Below are positions 21,988 through 34,202 of a stretch of 64,000 bases of DNA, one piece after another. Numbering within the stretch: the first letter of the stretch is position 1; the number at the start of each line of letters is the position of its first letter. The stretch spans positions 137,124,682 through 137,188,681 of the forward strand of contig CM054062.1 in assembly GCA_028641055.1 (NCBI GenBank). Reading direction: 5' to 3'. The translations under genes and the position numbers were made by a program. A model generated the notes under the pieces. The model ran no database searches. It saw nothing but the letters and a program-made list of their open reading frames with translations, and was not told the origin of the DNA. Source of the DNA: Alopecurus myosuroides. Taxonomy: Eukaryota; Streptophyta; Magnoliopsida; Poales; Poaceae.

Positions 21988-23277
21988 TCAGCCTGTTACG
22001 TCTGCATTGTTGATGATATCCCCTAGTGGTGCTTTGCTTACCACTATTATGGAATGTCCTTGGAAATAATAGTGGAGGTTTCGGGATGCAAAAAACACGC
22101 CATATGCCAGTTTTTGATAATGAGGATACCTTTGCTTTGACTCGGAGAATACCTCGCTGATATAATACACCAAATGTTGATCTGGTACACTTTGTTCATC
22201 TTTCCGTCTTTCCGCAATTATCATTGCGCTGATAACCCTGTTTGTTGTTGTAAGATATAGTAACATGGGTTCTTCGTCTTTTGGGGATGCCAAAATTGGA
22301 GCTTTCATCAAGGTTTCTTTTAACTGGGTTAATGCTTTATCCGCCTCTTCTATCCATTCAAATTTGTCGGATTTCTTCAACAATTTGTATAATGACAGAG
22401 CTTTGTCACCTAGCCGGCTTATAAACCCGCTAACTGCGGCTGAAGGACCCGTAAATCTTTGGACATCTTTTAGGCACGTAGGCCTTGTGATATTCAATAT
22501 TGCCTTGATCTTTTCCGGGTTTACTTCTATTCCTCTGTGAGAAACGATAAAACCCAGGAGCTTTCCTGAGGGAACCCCGAATACGCACTTTAATGGATTC
22601 AACTTCATCTTGTAAGTGCGCAAATTTTCGAAGGTTTCTCGTAGATCTTCAAGGAGTGTATCCTTTTCCTTGGAAACTACGGCAATGTCATCCACGTAAA
22701 CATGGAAGTTTTTGCCGATTTGACTATGCAAGCCTCTTTGCATGCAACGCTGGTAAGTTGCGCCAGCGTTCTTCAAGCCAAAAGGCATGGTTATGTAATA
22801 GTATGTTCCATACGGGGTTATGAAAGAAGTTTTTATTTGATCCTCCTCCTTCATACGTATTTGATGGTACCGGGAATAAGCATCCAAAAAGCATAAAAGC
22901 TCAGAGCCAGCTGTGGCATCTATTATTTGATCGATTCGCGGTAGCACGAACCTATCTTTTGGACACAATTTTTTCAAGCCGGTGTAATCTATACACATCC
23001 TAAGAAAAATACTTTCTTTCTTCGGGACTAATACTGGGTTCGCAGACCAATCAGTATGTATAACTTCTCGGATAAAATCAGCTGCTAAAAGCCGGATAAT
23101 TTCCATGCCTATAGCCTTCCGTCTTCTTCCATCGAAACGACGGAGACCTTGTTTGACGAGTTTTGATCCTGGAATTACTTTGAGTTGGTGCTCAGCAAGT
23201 TCCCTGGGCACACCTGGCATATCAGCAGGACACCAGGCGAAGATGTCCCAGTTCTCTCGTAGGAACTTGATGAGCAT
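21988..23277 (-). pseudogene. Reverse transcriptase with attached RNase H, Tat-lineage element
   Basis: An open stretch of 429 codons. It reads FLRENWDIFAW at the start, then WSANPVLVPKK, MCIDYTGLKKLCPKD, FLDAYSRYHQI, MPFGLKNAGATYQR and the catalytic YVDDI motif, followed by the RT connection (GFIVSHRGIEVNPEKI) and a retroviral-type RNase H (AKAPILASP..., YYISEVF). In RT box 1 it has SANPVLV and in box 4 FLDAYSRYHQI, in line with Gypsy. The fragment is open but its neighbours are broken, so the polyprotein could not be made. Confidence 0.93.
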
Positions 23278-24354
23278 GTCTTCCTATTTTTCAGCCATCC
23301 CAGTTCCCACTACGATAAAATTTGTTGGATCATTGGGATCTAGGATAACCTGTCTTGTATTCTCTGAGGCTTTGAAACTATCTACCGGCTTCCGACTTTC
23401 TTTTTCTACCGGCATTTCCATCGGCGAAACTTCTTTAGCTAGCTTCTTCAATTCCTCCTTCCGAATTACATGTTCGGCGCAGAGGGCATTTCCTTTCTCT
23501 AGCTCGTTCGCCAATTTGTAATCTCCGGTTGTGGTGATTACTCCTCCTTTTGGCCCTGCATCTTCATCTTGTTACATATATAACATGATCTTGCCATGAA
23601 TTTGGCGAAAGACGGACGTCCAAGTATTGCGTGATAAACACTCTCGAACGGCACCACCTCAAATGAGATCTTTTCCTGGCGGAAGTGCTCTCTTTTTCCA
23701 AAGGTTACATCTAGGGAAATTTCTCCTAGGGATTATGCTTGTCTGCCAGGAACAATACCATGAAAACGTATGTTGATGCGCCTGAGCTGGGTCTCGGAAA
23801 TGTGTAGCTGCTTCAATGTACTCAAGTACATGATGTTGATACTAGATCCTCCATCCATCAGCACTCTTTTGAGCCTAATGTTTTAAACAATAGGGCTTAC
23901 GACCAAAGCATGCGTGCCAGGTTCTTGGATATTTCCGGGATGATCTGACTGATCCCAGGTAATTGGCATATTTGAATACTTCAAGTACTTTGGTGTTGGA
24001 GGAACAACCACGTTGATTTCTCGAAGTGTTCTTTTTGTCTGTTTTGCTGAGGGAGTTGCCAGGAAAGTTAGGTTACATTCTCCTTCAACTCTCGGGAATT
24101 TTGGCTCGCTTTTTCGCTGTTGTTCCTGGATTTTATCATCAGTGTCCGATTCACTTTCTTGTTTCTCAGCTTCTGGCTTTTTATTGTTGAATTTCTTCTT
24201 GGAAATTTCCTTTATTCCCGAATCCTGCAGTGCCCTTCATATGTTTGTTGAGGTGGCACTGCGCAATTGTATGGGTAGGCTTCCCAAATTGCGAATGGTG
24301 GACACAGTTTTCCGACTTTATCTTTTCCCACTCTTCCTTAGAGTAGGAGATTGG
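23278..24354 (-). pseudogene. Protease and linker region of the Tat-lineage element, broken
   Basis: On the minus strand near 23830-23890 there is an LMDGGSSINIMYL motif, the retropepsin-like active site in this lineage (DGGSS instead of the retroviral DTGA). An ILGRP-type motif follows at about 23610-23625. A TAA at about 23733 and further stops at about 23284-23580 break the frame. This region joins gag to RT. Confidence 0.7.
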
Positions 24355-26956
24355 TTATGTGCTTCTTCCTTTCCATTCGCTGCCATTGTCCTTTCCAAAG
24401 GTTGCATTCACTTCTTTGGGTTTTGGTTGTGCCTCTGGAGTAGCCTTGTTTTCAGAACGGGGTGTATTTTTGGCCTGAGCCAAAGCATCAATATTTCCAC
24501 CTCTTGCTATGATATAATCTTCAGCCGTTGCGTGGTCATTGGCGGTGGTAAGCATAGATCCGAGATCTTTATGCTCTTTCGAACCAACCATGAACGGTAC
24601 AAGGCTGGGTTTCAGGCCATTGATGAAAGCATGTATTGCTTGTACATCACTTACTCTTGAGCAAGTGTTCTTCATTGCTGTCCATCTTGAGATAAAGTCG
24701 ACATATGACTCGTCTTCATATTGGACACAACGGTTCAGCTGGTTTATATTCTTAGGACGTTTGTACGTGCCCCGAAAGTGCTGAGTGAATACTTTTGCCA
24801 TATCTTCCAAGTTGTCGACAGTTCTTGATGGTAACCCATTGATCCAATCTCTGGCTCCATCGAATAACATAAGGGGAAGAAACTTCACAGTCTCCAAATC
24901 TGTCCCTTTGTTAATCTGGATGACTGTATAGTAATCTGAAAGCCACGTATCCGGGTTTGTACTTCCGGTATACTTTTGATAAGTTGGACCAACTTTGGCG
25001 AAACCAGAATGTAGACTAATTCTTTGGATCCTGTCAGTGAAGCACTTAGGTCCAAAGTATAGATCATCTCTTTCCGCCTTATCGACGTGTGCGGAATATC
25101 TGCCGGCTGAATGGATAGAAGGGGATCTGCTCCTTTCTGGTCCATTGTTGCGCGAGTGCGCTCTTCTGGGATTATCCTTATTTCGTCCGTTGTCGTGTCC
25201 TTTGGAGTAAGGTGGAGTTCTATTCCTTGGCCTTTCTTTGTTCCTAGGAGGAGTACGGGATCTCTCACGCCTGTGAGGATTGTCGTATCTTCCGGCTTTT
25301 TCAGCTGGGCGTCTTGGAGGCGGCATTATTTTGCCGTCTTTCCGGTTGTGTTCTTCCCGTTCCATGTGATCACGGGGGTTATTTCCACCTTTCAGCAGAT
25401 GGGATCCCGTCTTGGACGCTTCATCCTTATTGTCCGAGATTTTCTTGTCTGCCTTGGGATCTCCCTTCTTTTCCTTAGAATCGCCTTTCGCCAGGTCCAG
25501 GTGCTCCAGCAGCCATGTGGCAGTTTTGCATAGGGCCGAGTCATCATGCAACTTCCCTGATCTTGCATGTCCTCGCTGTTGCTGTTGTAATTCTTTTCCT
25601 AGGAAAGCATACACTCCCTGAAGTTTTTCATCGTTGGAGTACAGATCATCATTAAGGATGGCGAACGCGGCTTCCGCGTTTTTAGCCGCGGTTTTGTAGA
25701 TGCGTTCGCACTTAGAGTTTAGGTTGTTAACCTGTCTTTGCCAAGAAGAGTTTTGCAACCGTTCTTTTGCTTGCAGTACATCCAACTTTGCAATTCCGGG
25801 TAATCTCGTGGGTTTCATCCCGGACATATTCCTTCGTTCGAATTCTTCAATTTCCTCCTGCTTTGCTTTTACAGTAGCGTGAGCTTTGAGGAGGTTTTCT
25901 TGAGATCGGAATAGGTGTTGCTGCTGCCGCATAAGGGCTTGCCTTCTAGCTTCCAGCACTTCCAGTGGTTCGTGAGGTCCAACCAGGGTTTTGATCAGGT
26001 CGATCTCGTCCTGTTCTGACATTTGGGGAACAGTGATTTCTTTGTTTTTCTTCTCCGTAGGTGTGACTCTACCTCCTCCTCCTACTTCCAGATTTTGGTT
26101 GGCAATATCTTCCAATTTTTTCTTCTGGAGCTTGTATTGGAGTTTCTTGGCAGTCTTCGTTTTTTTTGGAAGAAGAAGGTTTTTTCGCGGTTCTTCCTCT
26201 GTCAATTCTTTGACATTGGGGTAAGTTGGACTAGTTTCGCCATCCTCTCTTTCCTCATCTGGCGGAGGTGTTTTGGGATCTTCGTCTTCTTCGGCGTCCG
26301 AGTTTTCAGTCGGTTTTGCCATAAGTACTTCATGGAAGCTCCCCTGCATAGATTTGACCTTTCTCTCAAAAGCGTCTTCATCTTCCTCTTCAGAATCTAT
26401 GTCTTCAGATCCAGGTTCCGACTCCAATCTTGCTTCTATAGCAGCTAACACGGAGTAAGTTTCCGAGTTCGTCGTTTCACTGACGGGTGTCGGATCTTCC
26501 ACTTGTTCTGTGGGGTTATTGTTTTCTGCTTCTTCTACGGGATTAGTTTCTTCCGTGTTATCCGCGACCTCGGATTGCACCATGCCAATAAAGTGAGATC
26601 TGATGGCAGGCATCTCCGGAGAGGCGGCAATTTCAGCGCTATTTTGGCGATTTGAGCAGAATCCGGTATCATAGTTTTCCTCAATATGGTATAGGGCGGG
26701 TGGGATAAATTTGCTTCCACCACAGAATCCCATAGCCCATGCAGTTAATCCGATAAAAATATCCGCAGATCCGATTGGTAAATCGCAGGCACTTACCAGG
26801 TGATTCCGTGCTGGCATATACGATCCGTTGTCGAGGAAGCGCCCGACGTCGCTGTCGACATCCAAGCTTCCGGCAATTATTGTATTGCCGATTCCGCCGA
26901 GTATTCCCGATCGAAACGTAACTCCTGACACCGCTGGCCCCACGGTGGGCACCAAC
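24355..26956 (-). pseudogene. Gag of the Tat-lineage element
   Basis: A frame of over 860 codons in the interior, which stays open into the LTR up to 27090. The N-terminal half is acidic with long glutamate runs and lysine-rich coiled coil; a KERPRNRTPPYSKG-like basic stretch precedes the gag core (about 24470-25020), which has TWLSDYYTVIQINKG, ARDWINGLP and FTQHFRGTYKRP, typical of retrotransposon gag. A CCHC zinc knuckle is expected after it and was not found intact. Gag would form the particle that packages element RNA. The start codon is not certain, since the open frame has no clear ATG after the primer site. Confidence 0.85.
26937..26956 (-). other. Primer-binding site of the Tat-lineage element
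   Basis: Minus strand reads GTTGGTGCCCACCGTGGGGC directly after the LTR end CGACA. It has the TGG start complementary to a tRNA 3' CCA. I do not assign the tRNA with certainty. Confidence 0.7.
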
Positions 26957-27506
26957 TGTCGAGACATCATAGTAAGGATCATAGACGGGGGTGCCATGAG
27001 CCTACGGGTAGAGAGGTGGGGGACGTGGTAGTACGACAAACGAGAACACCAGGTTTTACCCAGGTTCGGTACGACGCAACTAGACGGCATTCCTACTCCT
27101 GCAATCTCACTAAATCAGGGCTGAAGCCTGAAGTATACAAAGTACAATGTGAGTATGGATTCGCTAACTCGGCGAGGATCAACTTCTCGGCGAGTTGGCT
27201 TCTAGCTAATTGTTCTCTCTGTTTCGTCTCTCCCATCCGGATTTATATAGATAGCCGGATTAGGGCTTACAGAAAGGAAACCTAAAAGACTATGGAAAGT
27301 ATCTAACTTGGAAAGTAAGTAATCCATCTTCTTCTCCAAACCGCACCACTTTGGGCTATGGTACGGGTTCTTCTAGAATCCGGCTTCCTGCGCATCAGCT
27401 TACTGGGCCGCCTAATGGACAGTGATCCATTACCAACAGGCCACCCTGGTAATCTGGCTCTTTAGGCCAATGCCGGACATACCCCCTAATCGGTATTTAT
27501 CCGACA
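26957..27506 (-). repeat. 5' LTR of the Tat-lineage element
   Basis: 550 bp, pair of 15254-15796, followed by the GGTTC duplication at 27507-27511. Confidence 0.92.
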
Positions 27507-27815
27507 GGTTCTATGACACTCTAATGGAAAAATATCTAAAGAAAACAAAGGTGGAAGTGGTGAAACCAAAAGTATGGGTGGTGAAAACATGCATAACCAC
27601 AGTAATCAAGGTGAAAACATGATGAAAACATGAATATGGATGATGGAAAACACGATTGTACTCAAGTAGCAATGGGATAACAGAAGTAAACATGGTGAAA
27701 ACATAGTAAAAACATTGTCCTCTTCATTAAAAATCATTTTTTTTAACAAGGGTCATCAAGTCTTGTTACCAGAACAATTTTCATATGAAGCAAAATTGTG
27801 CTAATCACTAAATAA
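27507..27815 (-). other. Athila-like element interior after protease, no RT present
   Basis: 309 bp without a gene. It contains a short aaaacatg-type repetition (about 27585-27720). In a complete Athila element the reverse transcriptase would begin about here; instead this stretch leads, past the Tat insert, into the non-coding part at 15253. Confidence 0.65.
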
Positions 27816-28330
27816 TTATGTTACCTCAACCTTGATAGACATATTCCCAATCATGATAATTTCATATTCTTTTGGTGGTACTGGAATGGGAAAATAAAAT
27901 TCCCCAATCTTGATGGTCTCAATATTTTCAATTGAATTTAAACCATATCTTCTATTAATCTTCTTGGGAAAATAAACAGTATGCTCTTTATCAGTAACAT
28001 TAAAAGTTACTTTTCCTTGATTGCAGTCAATAACAGCCCCTGCAGTGTTAAGAAAAGGTCTCCCAAGAATAATAGACATATTATCATCTTCAGGCATTTC
28101 CAACACAACAAAGTCAGTTAATATCAAACAATTAGTAGCAACTTGCATAGGAATATTATCACATATACCAACAGGAATAGCAGTGGACTTATCAGCCATT
28201 TGCAAAGATATATGAGTGTGTATAAATTTTTCAAGAGAGAGTCTCTTATAAAGAGATAAAGGCATAACACTAACTCCAGCTCCCAAGTCACATAAAGCAG
28301 TTCTAACATAATACCAGGATCCCCAAGCTT
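27816..28330 (-). pseudogene. Protease of the Athila-like element
   Basis: On the minus strand the active-site motif reads CDLGAGVSVMP (about 28263-28295), the form found in Athila-type Gypsy proteases, and ILGRPFLNTAGAVID follows about 70 codons later, which is the second conserved loop. The frame ends at 27816 with a stop, right where RT should follow. It would process Gag; the polyprotein upstream is broken. Confidence 0.82.
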
Positions 28331-29645
28331 ATTTGGAACCTTGCCATTGAAAGAGTAATTAGCAAGCATAGTGGAAATTTCCTCATTAGGAATTTTCCTT
28401 TTGTTGGAGACAATATCTTTCATATATTTAGAATAAGGAGGCAGTTTAATAGCATCAGTCAAAGGGATTTGCAAAAACAGAGGTTTCATCCATTCACAAA
28501 ACTTGTTATAATGTTCTTCTTACATTGATTTGTCTTTCTTATGAGGAAAATGCATTGATTTTTGTACCCAAGGCTTTCTTTCATTACAATGTTTATTAGA
28601 AATTAATCCTCCTTAGTATACTTTGCAGTTTTAGTTTGCTCTTCAGGTTCAGCTACAGGTTCTTCTTTATCAGAAGCATCACTTTTATCATTACCACTTT
28701 CAGTTTCAGCATGAGAAAGAGATATACTATTAGGATCTTTAACAGGTTCAGGAGATTCTACAGCATTTTTATGTCTCTTTTTCTTAGAAGGAGAACTATT
28801 TTTTTAGGTTGCTGAGAATCTTGTTCAATTCTTTTAGGATGTCCTTCAGGATACAAGGGGTTCTGAGTAGAAACACCACTTCTAGTAATTATTTCACAAA
28901 AATGTTTATCTCTAGAAGCATTAGCTAGCATGTCGTTTTGCACTTTAGTAAGTTGATCGATTTGAGTTTGAACCATTTGAAAATGATTAACAAGCATTTT
29001 AACATCATTAGAGGTTCTCTGAATAATATCATGCAAATTATCAATAGCTCTAGAGTTTTCCATAATGTGATTTTGCACTCTCCTATTAAAGTTGCCTTGC
29101 TTAACAACATAATTATCAAATTCATCTAAGCATTGATGAGGTGGTTTATAATAGGGAATATCTCTATTATCAAAGTATTGGAGAGAGTGTACCTCAACAG
29201 TTGATACATGAGCAATAGGCTTACATAATTCTTCTATAGGAGGTAAATTTTTCACATCTTCGGCTTTAATACCCCTCTCTTTAAGAGATTTCTTGGCTTC
29301 CTTCATCACTTCATCATTTAATTCAATCATCCCTCTCTTCTTGGGTGTTGGTATTAGTATTGGCTCTGGTGTAGGTGTAGGCTCAGATATATTCCAATCA
29401 TCATTATTTTTTGCTATTTTAGCCATTAATTCCTCAGCTTCTTCTGGAGTTCTTTTTCTGATAACACAACCAGCACAACTATCCAGTTATGTCATAGATT
29501 CAACAGTTAGTTCATTATAAAATATATCTAGGAGCTCATTTTTAGGTAATGGATATCCAGGGCTAGCTCTTATCAAATAACAAAACCTTCTCCAAGATTC
29601 AGGAAAATTTTCTCCTTCAATTTTCTCGAAGTTAAGATGTCCTGC
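28331..29645 (-). pseudogene. Gag of the Athila-like element, C-terminal part
   Basis: The main open stretch (28758-29426) has NDDWNISEPTPTPEP, KKSLKERGIKAEDVKNLPP and a QTQIDQLTKVQNDMLA coiled coil, all typical of the spacer after the gag core in Triticeae Athila-like elements. The gag core tail (WRRFCYLIRASPGYP type) is at about 29550-29600. A stop at about 29489 and a frame change at a run of seven Ts (A on the coding strand, about 28799) break it. The N-terminal part continues at 39812-40600 beyond the nested element. Confidence 0.82.
29641..29645. repeat. Target-site duplication (CCTGC), left copy
   Basis: CCTGC precedes the LTR start at 29646 and recurs exactly at 39812-39816. Confidence 0.93.
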
Positions 29646-32600
29646 TGTCGCACCCTGATTTCTAGGGGATACTCACCGTACGAACTGGATAGCAGATGCT
29701 TGGATTATGGGGCATAACTGCTCCCACGTCCCAGCTTCCTGGTAGGCCTGCGCTTATGCGCGACAACACAAGCCCTGCTATTCCATCGTCGATGTAAACT
29801 ATCCACTAGAGATCAAAGGCACTTCCGTCGACGTACTTCAAACCATACACACATGGTACGTCAACGGCGTTTAACAAGTGATATCACAACAGATCTCTAC
29901 GACACAAAAGATTGAAATAAGTTGCAAATGGCTCTCATTAGAGCAGAGATAGCAAATACAATCATTCAGAGGGCACATGCCCCAACAATACATCATTACA
30001 ATACAGCGGAAGCATTCAACATGTCTGAGTACAGACAAGAACCAAATAGGCCTAAGAGGCCGGAAACAAACAGACGGAGCCCATCCACGAAGTCTCGGAT
30101 CCTGCCCGGGTCCGCTATCTACTCGTCAGCAGTCTCGTCATACTCCACGTAGTAGCCACCATGTAGATCCTCGGAAACGTCGTCTGCGTAAACCACAGCC
30201 CCAAAGGGGTCAGTACACCAACGTACTGGCAAGCAAGACTCACAGTTCACCAAAGTGTAACCCGTCAACACCAAGCACAGATGCTTTGGGTTCAACGGAA
30301 GGAAAGGGATATAAAAGATGCTGCAACTGGCTGCGCTAACCAACTACAGAGATTCTACCACTTCCGGCTAACAGAAAGGAGATAAGATCGAGGATTGTAA
30401 CCAACTGAAAGATAACTTCAAACAAACCCATCCTGGATCTCGCCCCTTATCCAAAGAAGCAATCCGAGGATAACTCACACAGTTGTAATAATGATGGTTC
30501 AAATTATTGTGTCAATAAGCCTATTACTAGTCAAGTTATTAATCATGGGGTGTAACATGTTTATTCATTATGTTTAAGTTGTCCTGAGTACTTGTTAGCC
30601 AGTACTTTCACCAAGTAATCCATAACCGCGGAAAACACGGCTTCTCGAGAAGATTATCCCTGCAGGGTTGCACCAATTTGGCCGTACACTCATGAATATC
30701 CCGCCAGATGGGAGATCACCCCACCAAGCGGGGCACTCAACACAACCAACCATTCTTCGCATCAAGCCCAAAGAACCTTGGGCGCACGGCTAATCGAGCC
30801 CAGAAGAAAATGGACCCTCATAGCACTCTAAGAACGTGTCCCCCTATATGCCGACTACGAAAGTTCCACCCTGGCCTGGGCTCGCAAAAACATGATGCGG
30901 CAAATGGAAAACACGAACTAAATGAGGCGATTTGGACGAGATGCGAATCAGGTCAAGTTGAGGGGGGCGCCCATACTCGCTTCCCAAATGCGGGTAGTGC
31001 GCTCATCATGGATCAGTAGACAAGACCCTTTTCCTATTAGGGTCGACACTAGCAGGCTTCAAAACCTCTCATGGGCCTCCTGCCGGTGCCTTATCATCAA
31101 ATTTATTATTAATAGTAACATTAGCATGATTGATTGATTAAACATCGAGCCCCCACAACGTAATGAAATAGTAACAGAAAGTAACGGGTAACAGACTCGA
31201 GCAAAAGCAACCTAAGCATGCTAGTAAGACACTGGCTCAAACAATGGGTTGTAGGGAGGGAGATGAGGCAATATCAGGTTTAAGGGATTCATGTGATGGG
31301 TTCGTAACAGAAACAACTACTACTAAGGCTAGCAGAAAAAGAACAACGGAAAGTATCGGTAATCAATGTTGAAAAGGAACACGATGGTTCATGTGAGTGA
31401 TAACTTGCCTGCAAAACCCAGTAGCCTGGTACTGAGCTAGATCCTTAGAAGGGATGTCGTAAGTATCGTCGGTCTCAACGTCGTCGTGTATCCGAGAAGA
31501 AGCAAACAAACATTGCAGAAAGATAAGCAATCATTATCATGGCATAGGTGCGCAAACATGGGATGATGCATGTCATGTTAATAGATGCATCAGAGTAACC
31601 TACTTGACAAGTAACACAATTTAATTGGATCCATATGCAATGAGAATTGCATATGGATGCAAATGGTTAAGGTGGAAGCAATGATCTACATTTGATTAAC
31701 AAGTGTAAGTGGTTAAACATGATGCTTGCATGATGATGACAAGATAACAACAAAATAACAATGATAGATGCAAAGGAAAAGGAATAAAACAAGTTTGGAA
31801 AATGATTTGTTAATTTTGGAAAGTTTTGGTTACTTAGACATGTCACACAAACAATTATTGTTTTCATCAAGTTAAATTGTTCAAAATAGATAACAAAGTT
31901 TATATTTGAAAAGAAAACAAGATTTTAGTTGGATTACATGTTTCACTTGTTGAAAAAGGATTTCAAATAAATTATTTATGAATTAAACAAGTTTAAGCAG
32001 GAATTAAATGAATTTAATTCAAACATGAGCTTAGTTGAAGTTTTATTTGTTCAAAACATTAAGTGAGATCCATATTTGAAAAGTTTATACTTTTGTGGTT
32101 TGAAAACATATTTTATATGCCCCAAAAGAATTTGTTTTGATCAAGTTATAAATTTAACAATATTAAATGAATTAAATAAGAGTTAAATTATTTAACCACT
32201 TTTAATTATTCAAAACATGAAACAAAATTTATATTTGGAAAGGTGGTTTAATTTTGCATGGAAAACATATTTCATTTGCATTATTTGGATAAGGGATGAA
32301 TTAGTTATGAATTATTACAAATTGCATTTGAATTATTCAAATTTGAAAGTTAAATGCATTTTGAAATTTCAAAACAGTGAAAAAATGAGTTATTTGGAAA
32401 GATTATGAAATTTGGAGCAATAAACATATAAAGTTTTTATTTATTGGATTCATATATTAAAAGTTATTGATTTTTAAAGTTTGGTGTTTATTCTGCCAAT
32501 TAAAAAGTATTTGGAAATTATCAGAAAACAGTTTAACCATTAGCTACATTATAGCAACCTAGCCGCAGCCACTGGCTGTGGGCCACGGCGCCAGCGTGGC

Positions 32601-34202
32601 GGGGTGGAAGGTGAGGTGGCGACGGGGGTCACTGACCCGTGGGCCTACCCCCCGCGCGCTACCGAGAAAAAAGGTGGGGATTAAGTCCCCTGGGTAGGAC
32701 TCGAACCCGGGACGCGCTGGATGCAGGGCGAGGGAGCCAGCCACTGCGGTACTCGCTCGAATCGTGACAGGGAACGGAACGGGGGGGGCTTAACCTGTAC
32801 TTATCGTCAGTTACGAACTTTAACTGAACATTGTTCAGTGCGTGCAGGTTTTTCTCCGTCAGATCGCATCAGAACGGAACAGCAAGACTGCGCGCCAGGG
32901 AGGAATCGATCTCGGGTGCTACTGCGGTACCACGATGAGGCCTAACACTAGGATGCGTACGATCGCTGGTGCACATCGGGAAGAATCAACGCGATTCTGT
33001 CCCAATCGTGAGCAGGTTCTGACGAACAGAATACTCTGGGACAGAGAGGAACGGACGGCGAACAGGGGGAAGAACGGCGAGCTGGGGCATTACCTCACGA
33101 TGGCGACTTCGGAGATATTGGTGATGGAGGGTTGCTGGTTCCATTCCCGGGGCCAGCATCTCCTCGAGGTGGCCGGGCAGGGAACGGTGGCGGGAGGCAG
33201 TGGTGTGGTGGCAGGGTTCAGAGAGAGGGTGCGGTTGGGGAAGAGGAACAGAAGCTGGCGGCGATGGAGGGTTAGGGCTAGGGTTTGCGGCAAGGGGGTG
33301 GACGCCACGGTGTTCTTATGGAGGAGCAGGCTAGTACGGCAGGGCATCGAGGTGAGGGGGGAAGGATCGGATGGTTCAGAGGGTGTTCGTACTGCTTGAC
33401 GTCAGCGCGAGGAGGGAGACGACAGCGACAGGGAAGGGGTACTGGGCTAAGGTGAGGGAAACGGGCTGGGCCTAGAATATGTGGTAGTTAGGTTAGTTGC
33501 TGCCCCTTCTCCTTTGTATTTTCTGTTTCTTTTTTTTTTTTTTTGCTGAAAACAAATGGAAGGAAAAGGAGATCTTTTAGGTTAGTAAAAATATTAGAAA
33601 AAATTAGTTTAGGCTTATTAGGTTAGTAGCAACAAATGCTAGCTTTTGTTTTCATAGAGTTTTCAGAAATTATGGATGTTTAGGAAATAAAGCAAAATTG
33701 AAGGCATTTTTAATATTACTTAAATATTCTGAAAACAAGGCATTTGGATAGGGTTTTCCCTAGGGTTTCAAGTGATTTAAAGATTACAAATATGGTGGTG
33801 AACTTTAAGGTTTCAAAAGGTACTGATTTTTGAGAATTGGTTTGAATTTGAGCAAATGATTTATGAATTATTTGATTGGATTAATTGATTGAATAAAACC
33901 AACAATTTTTTAGGAGTTATCAACATGGGATAAAATGAAAGCAATTTGGTTGTTGTTATTTGAAATAACATTTTGGAAATTGTAACATCACAAGGATGAA
34001 ACAAAGGGTTTGAATTTTGAGTTGAAATTCAAACAGAAAACAAAGGAAAACAAATAAAAACAGTTGGAAAACAAATGAAAACAGAGAAAAACAAATGGAA
34101 AACAAACAAAACAAATGCAATCAACATGATGCCATGATGCAAAACATAAAATAACAGGGAGCAAACATTCTAATGGCTATTTTTCAGACTTGGGATGTTA
34201 CA
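29646..34202 (-). repeat. 3' LTR of the young element
   Basis: On the plus strand it reads TGTCGCACCC...GGGATGTTACA. Its GC-rich and AT-rich halves contain several open frames, each duplicated exactly in the other LTR; none looks like a protein, and I support no gene. It holds a perfect 13-bp hairpin at 31629-31658 and a B-box-like GGGTTCGAGTCC on the minus strand at 32697-32708. Confidence 0.95.
31629..31658. repeat. Perfect 13-bp hairpin in the young LTR
   Basis: ATCCATATGCAAT, a GAGA loop, then ATTGCATATGGAT. The same hairpin is at 37235-37264 in the partner LTR. Possible roles (transcript structure, protein site) are unknown. Confidence 0.85.

Larger units (their letters stand above)
15254..27506 (-). 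mobile_element. Tat-lineage Gypsy LTR retrotransposon, full length, dead
   Basis: LTRs 26957-27506 (5') and 15254-15796 (3'), both TGTCGAGACATC...CGACA/CAACA on the plus strand, are flanked by an exact GGTTC duplication (15249-15253 and 27507-27511). On the minus strand the order is primer site, gag, protease, reverse transcriptase, RNase H, integrase, then a long 3' region holding an antisense gene, then polypurine tract and LTR. The order and the long 3' region with an antisense frame are features of the Tat lineage. The LTRs differ by roughly 4 percent by eye. Stops in protease and integrase show it is inactive. Confidence 0.92.

Noticed and set aside
32685..32760. A tRNA gene suggested by GGGTTCGAGTCC on the minus strand (also near 38290 and 11056)
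   Set aside because: No acceptor stem, D arm or anticodon arm folds around the B-box-like sequence. It is part of the LTR and is repeated with it.
29922..33399. Several open frames of 60-185 codons in the young LTR, all duplicated at 35528-39008
   Set aside because: They are copies of LTR sequence, mostly low-complexity or basic, change strand and frame freely and match no protein family. Duplication comes from the LTR pair, not from a gene family.
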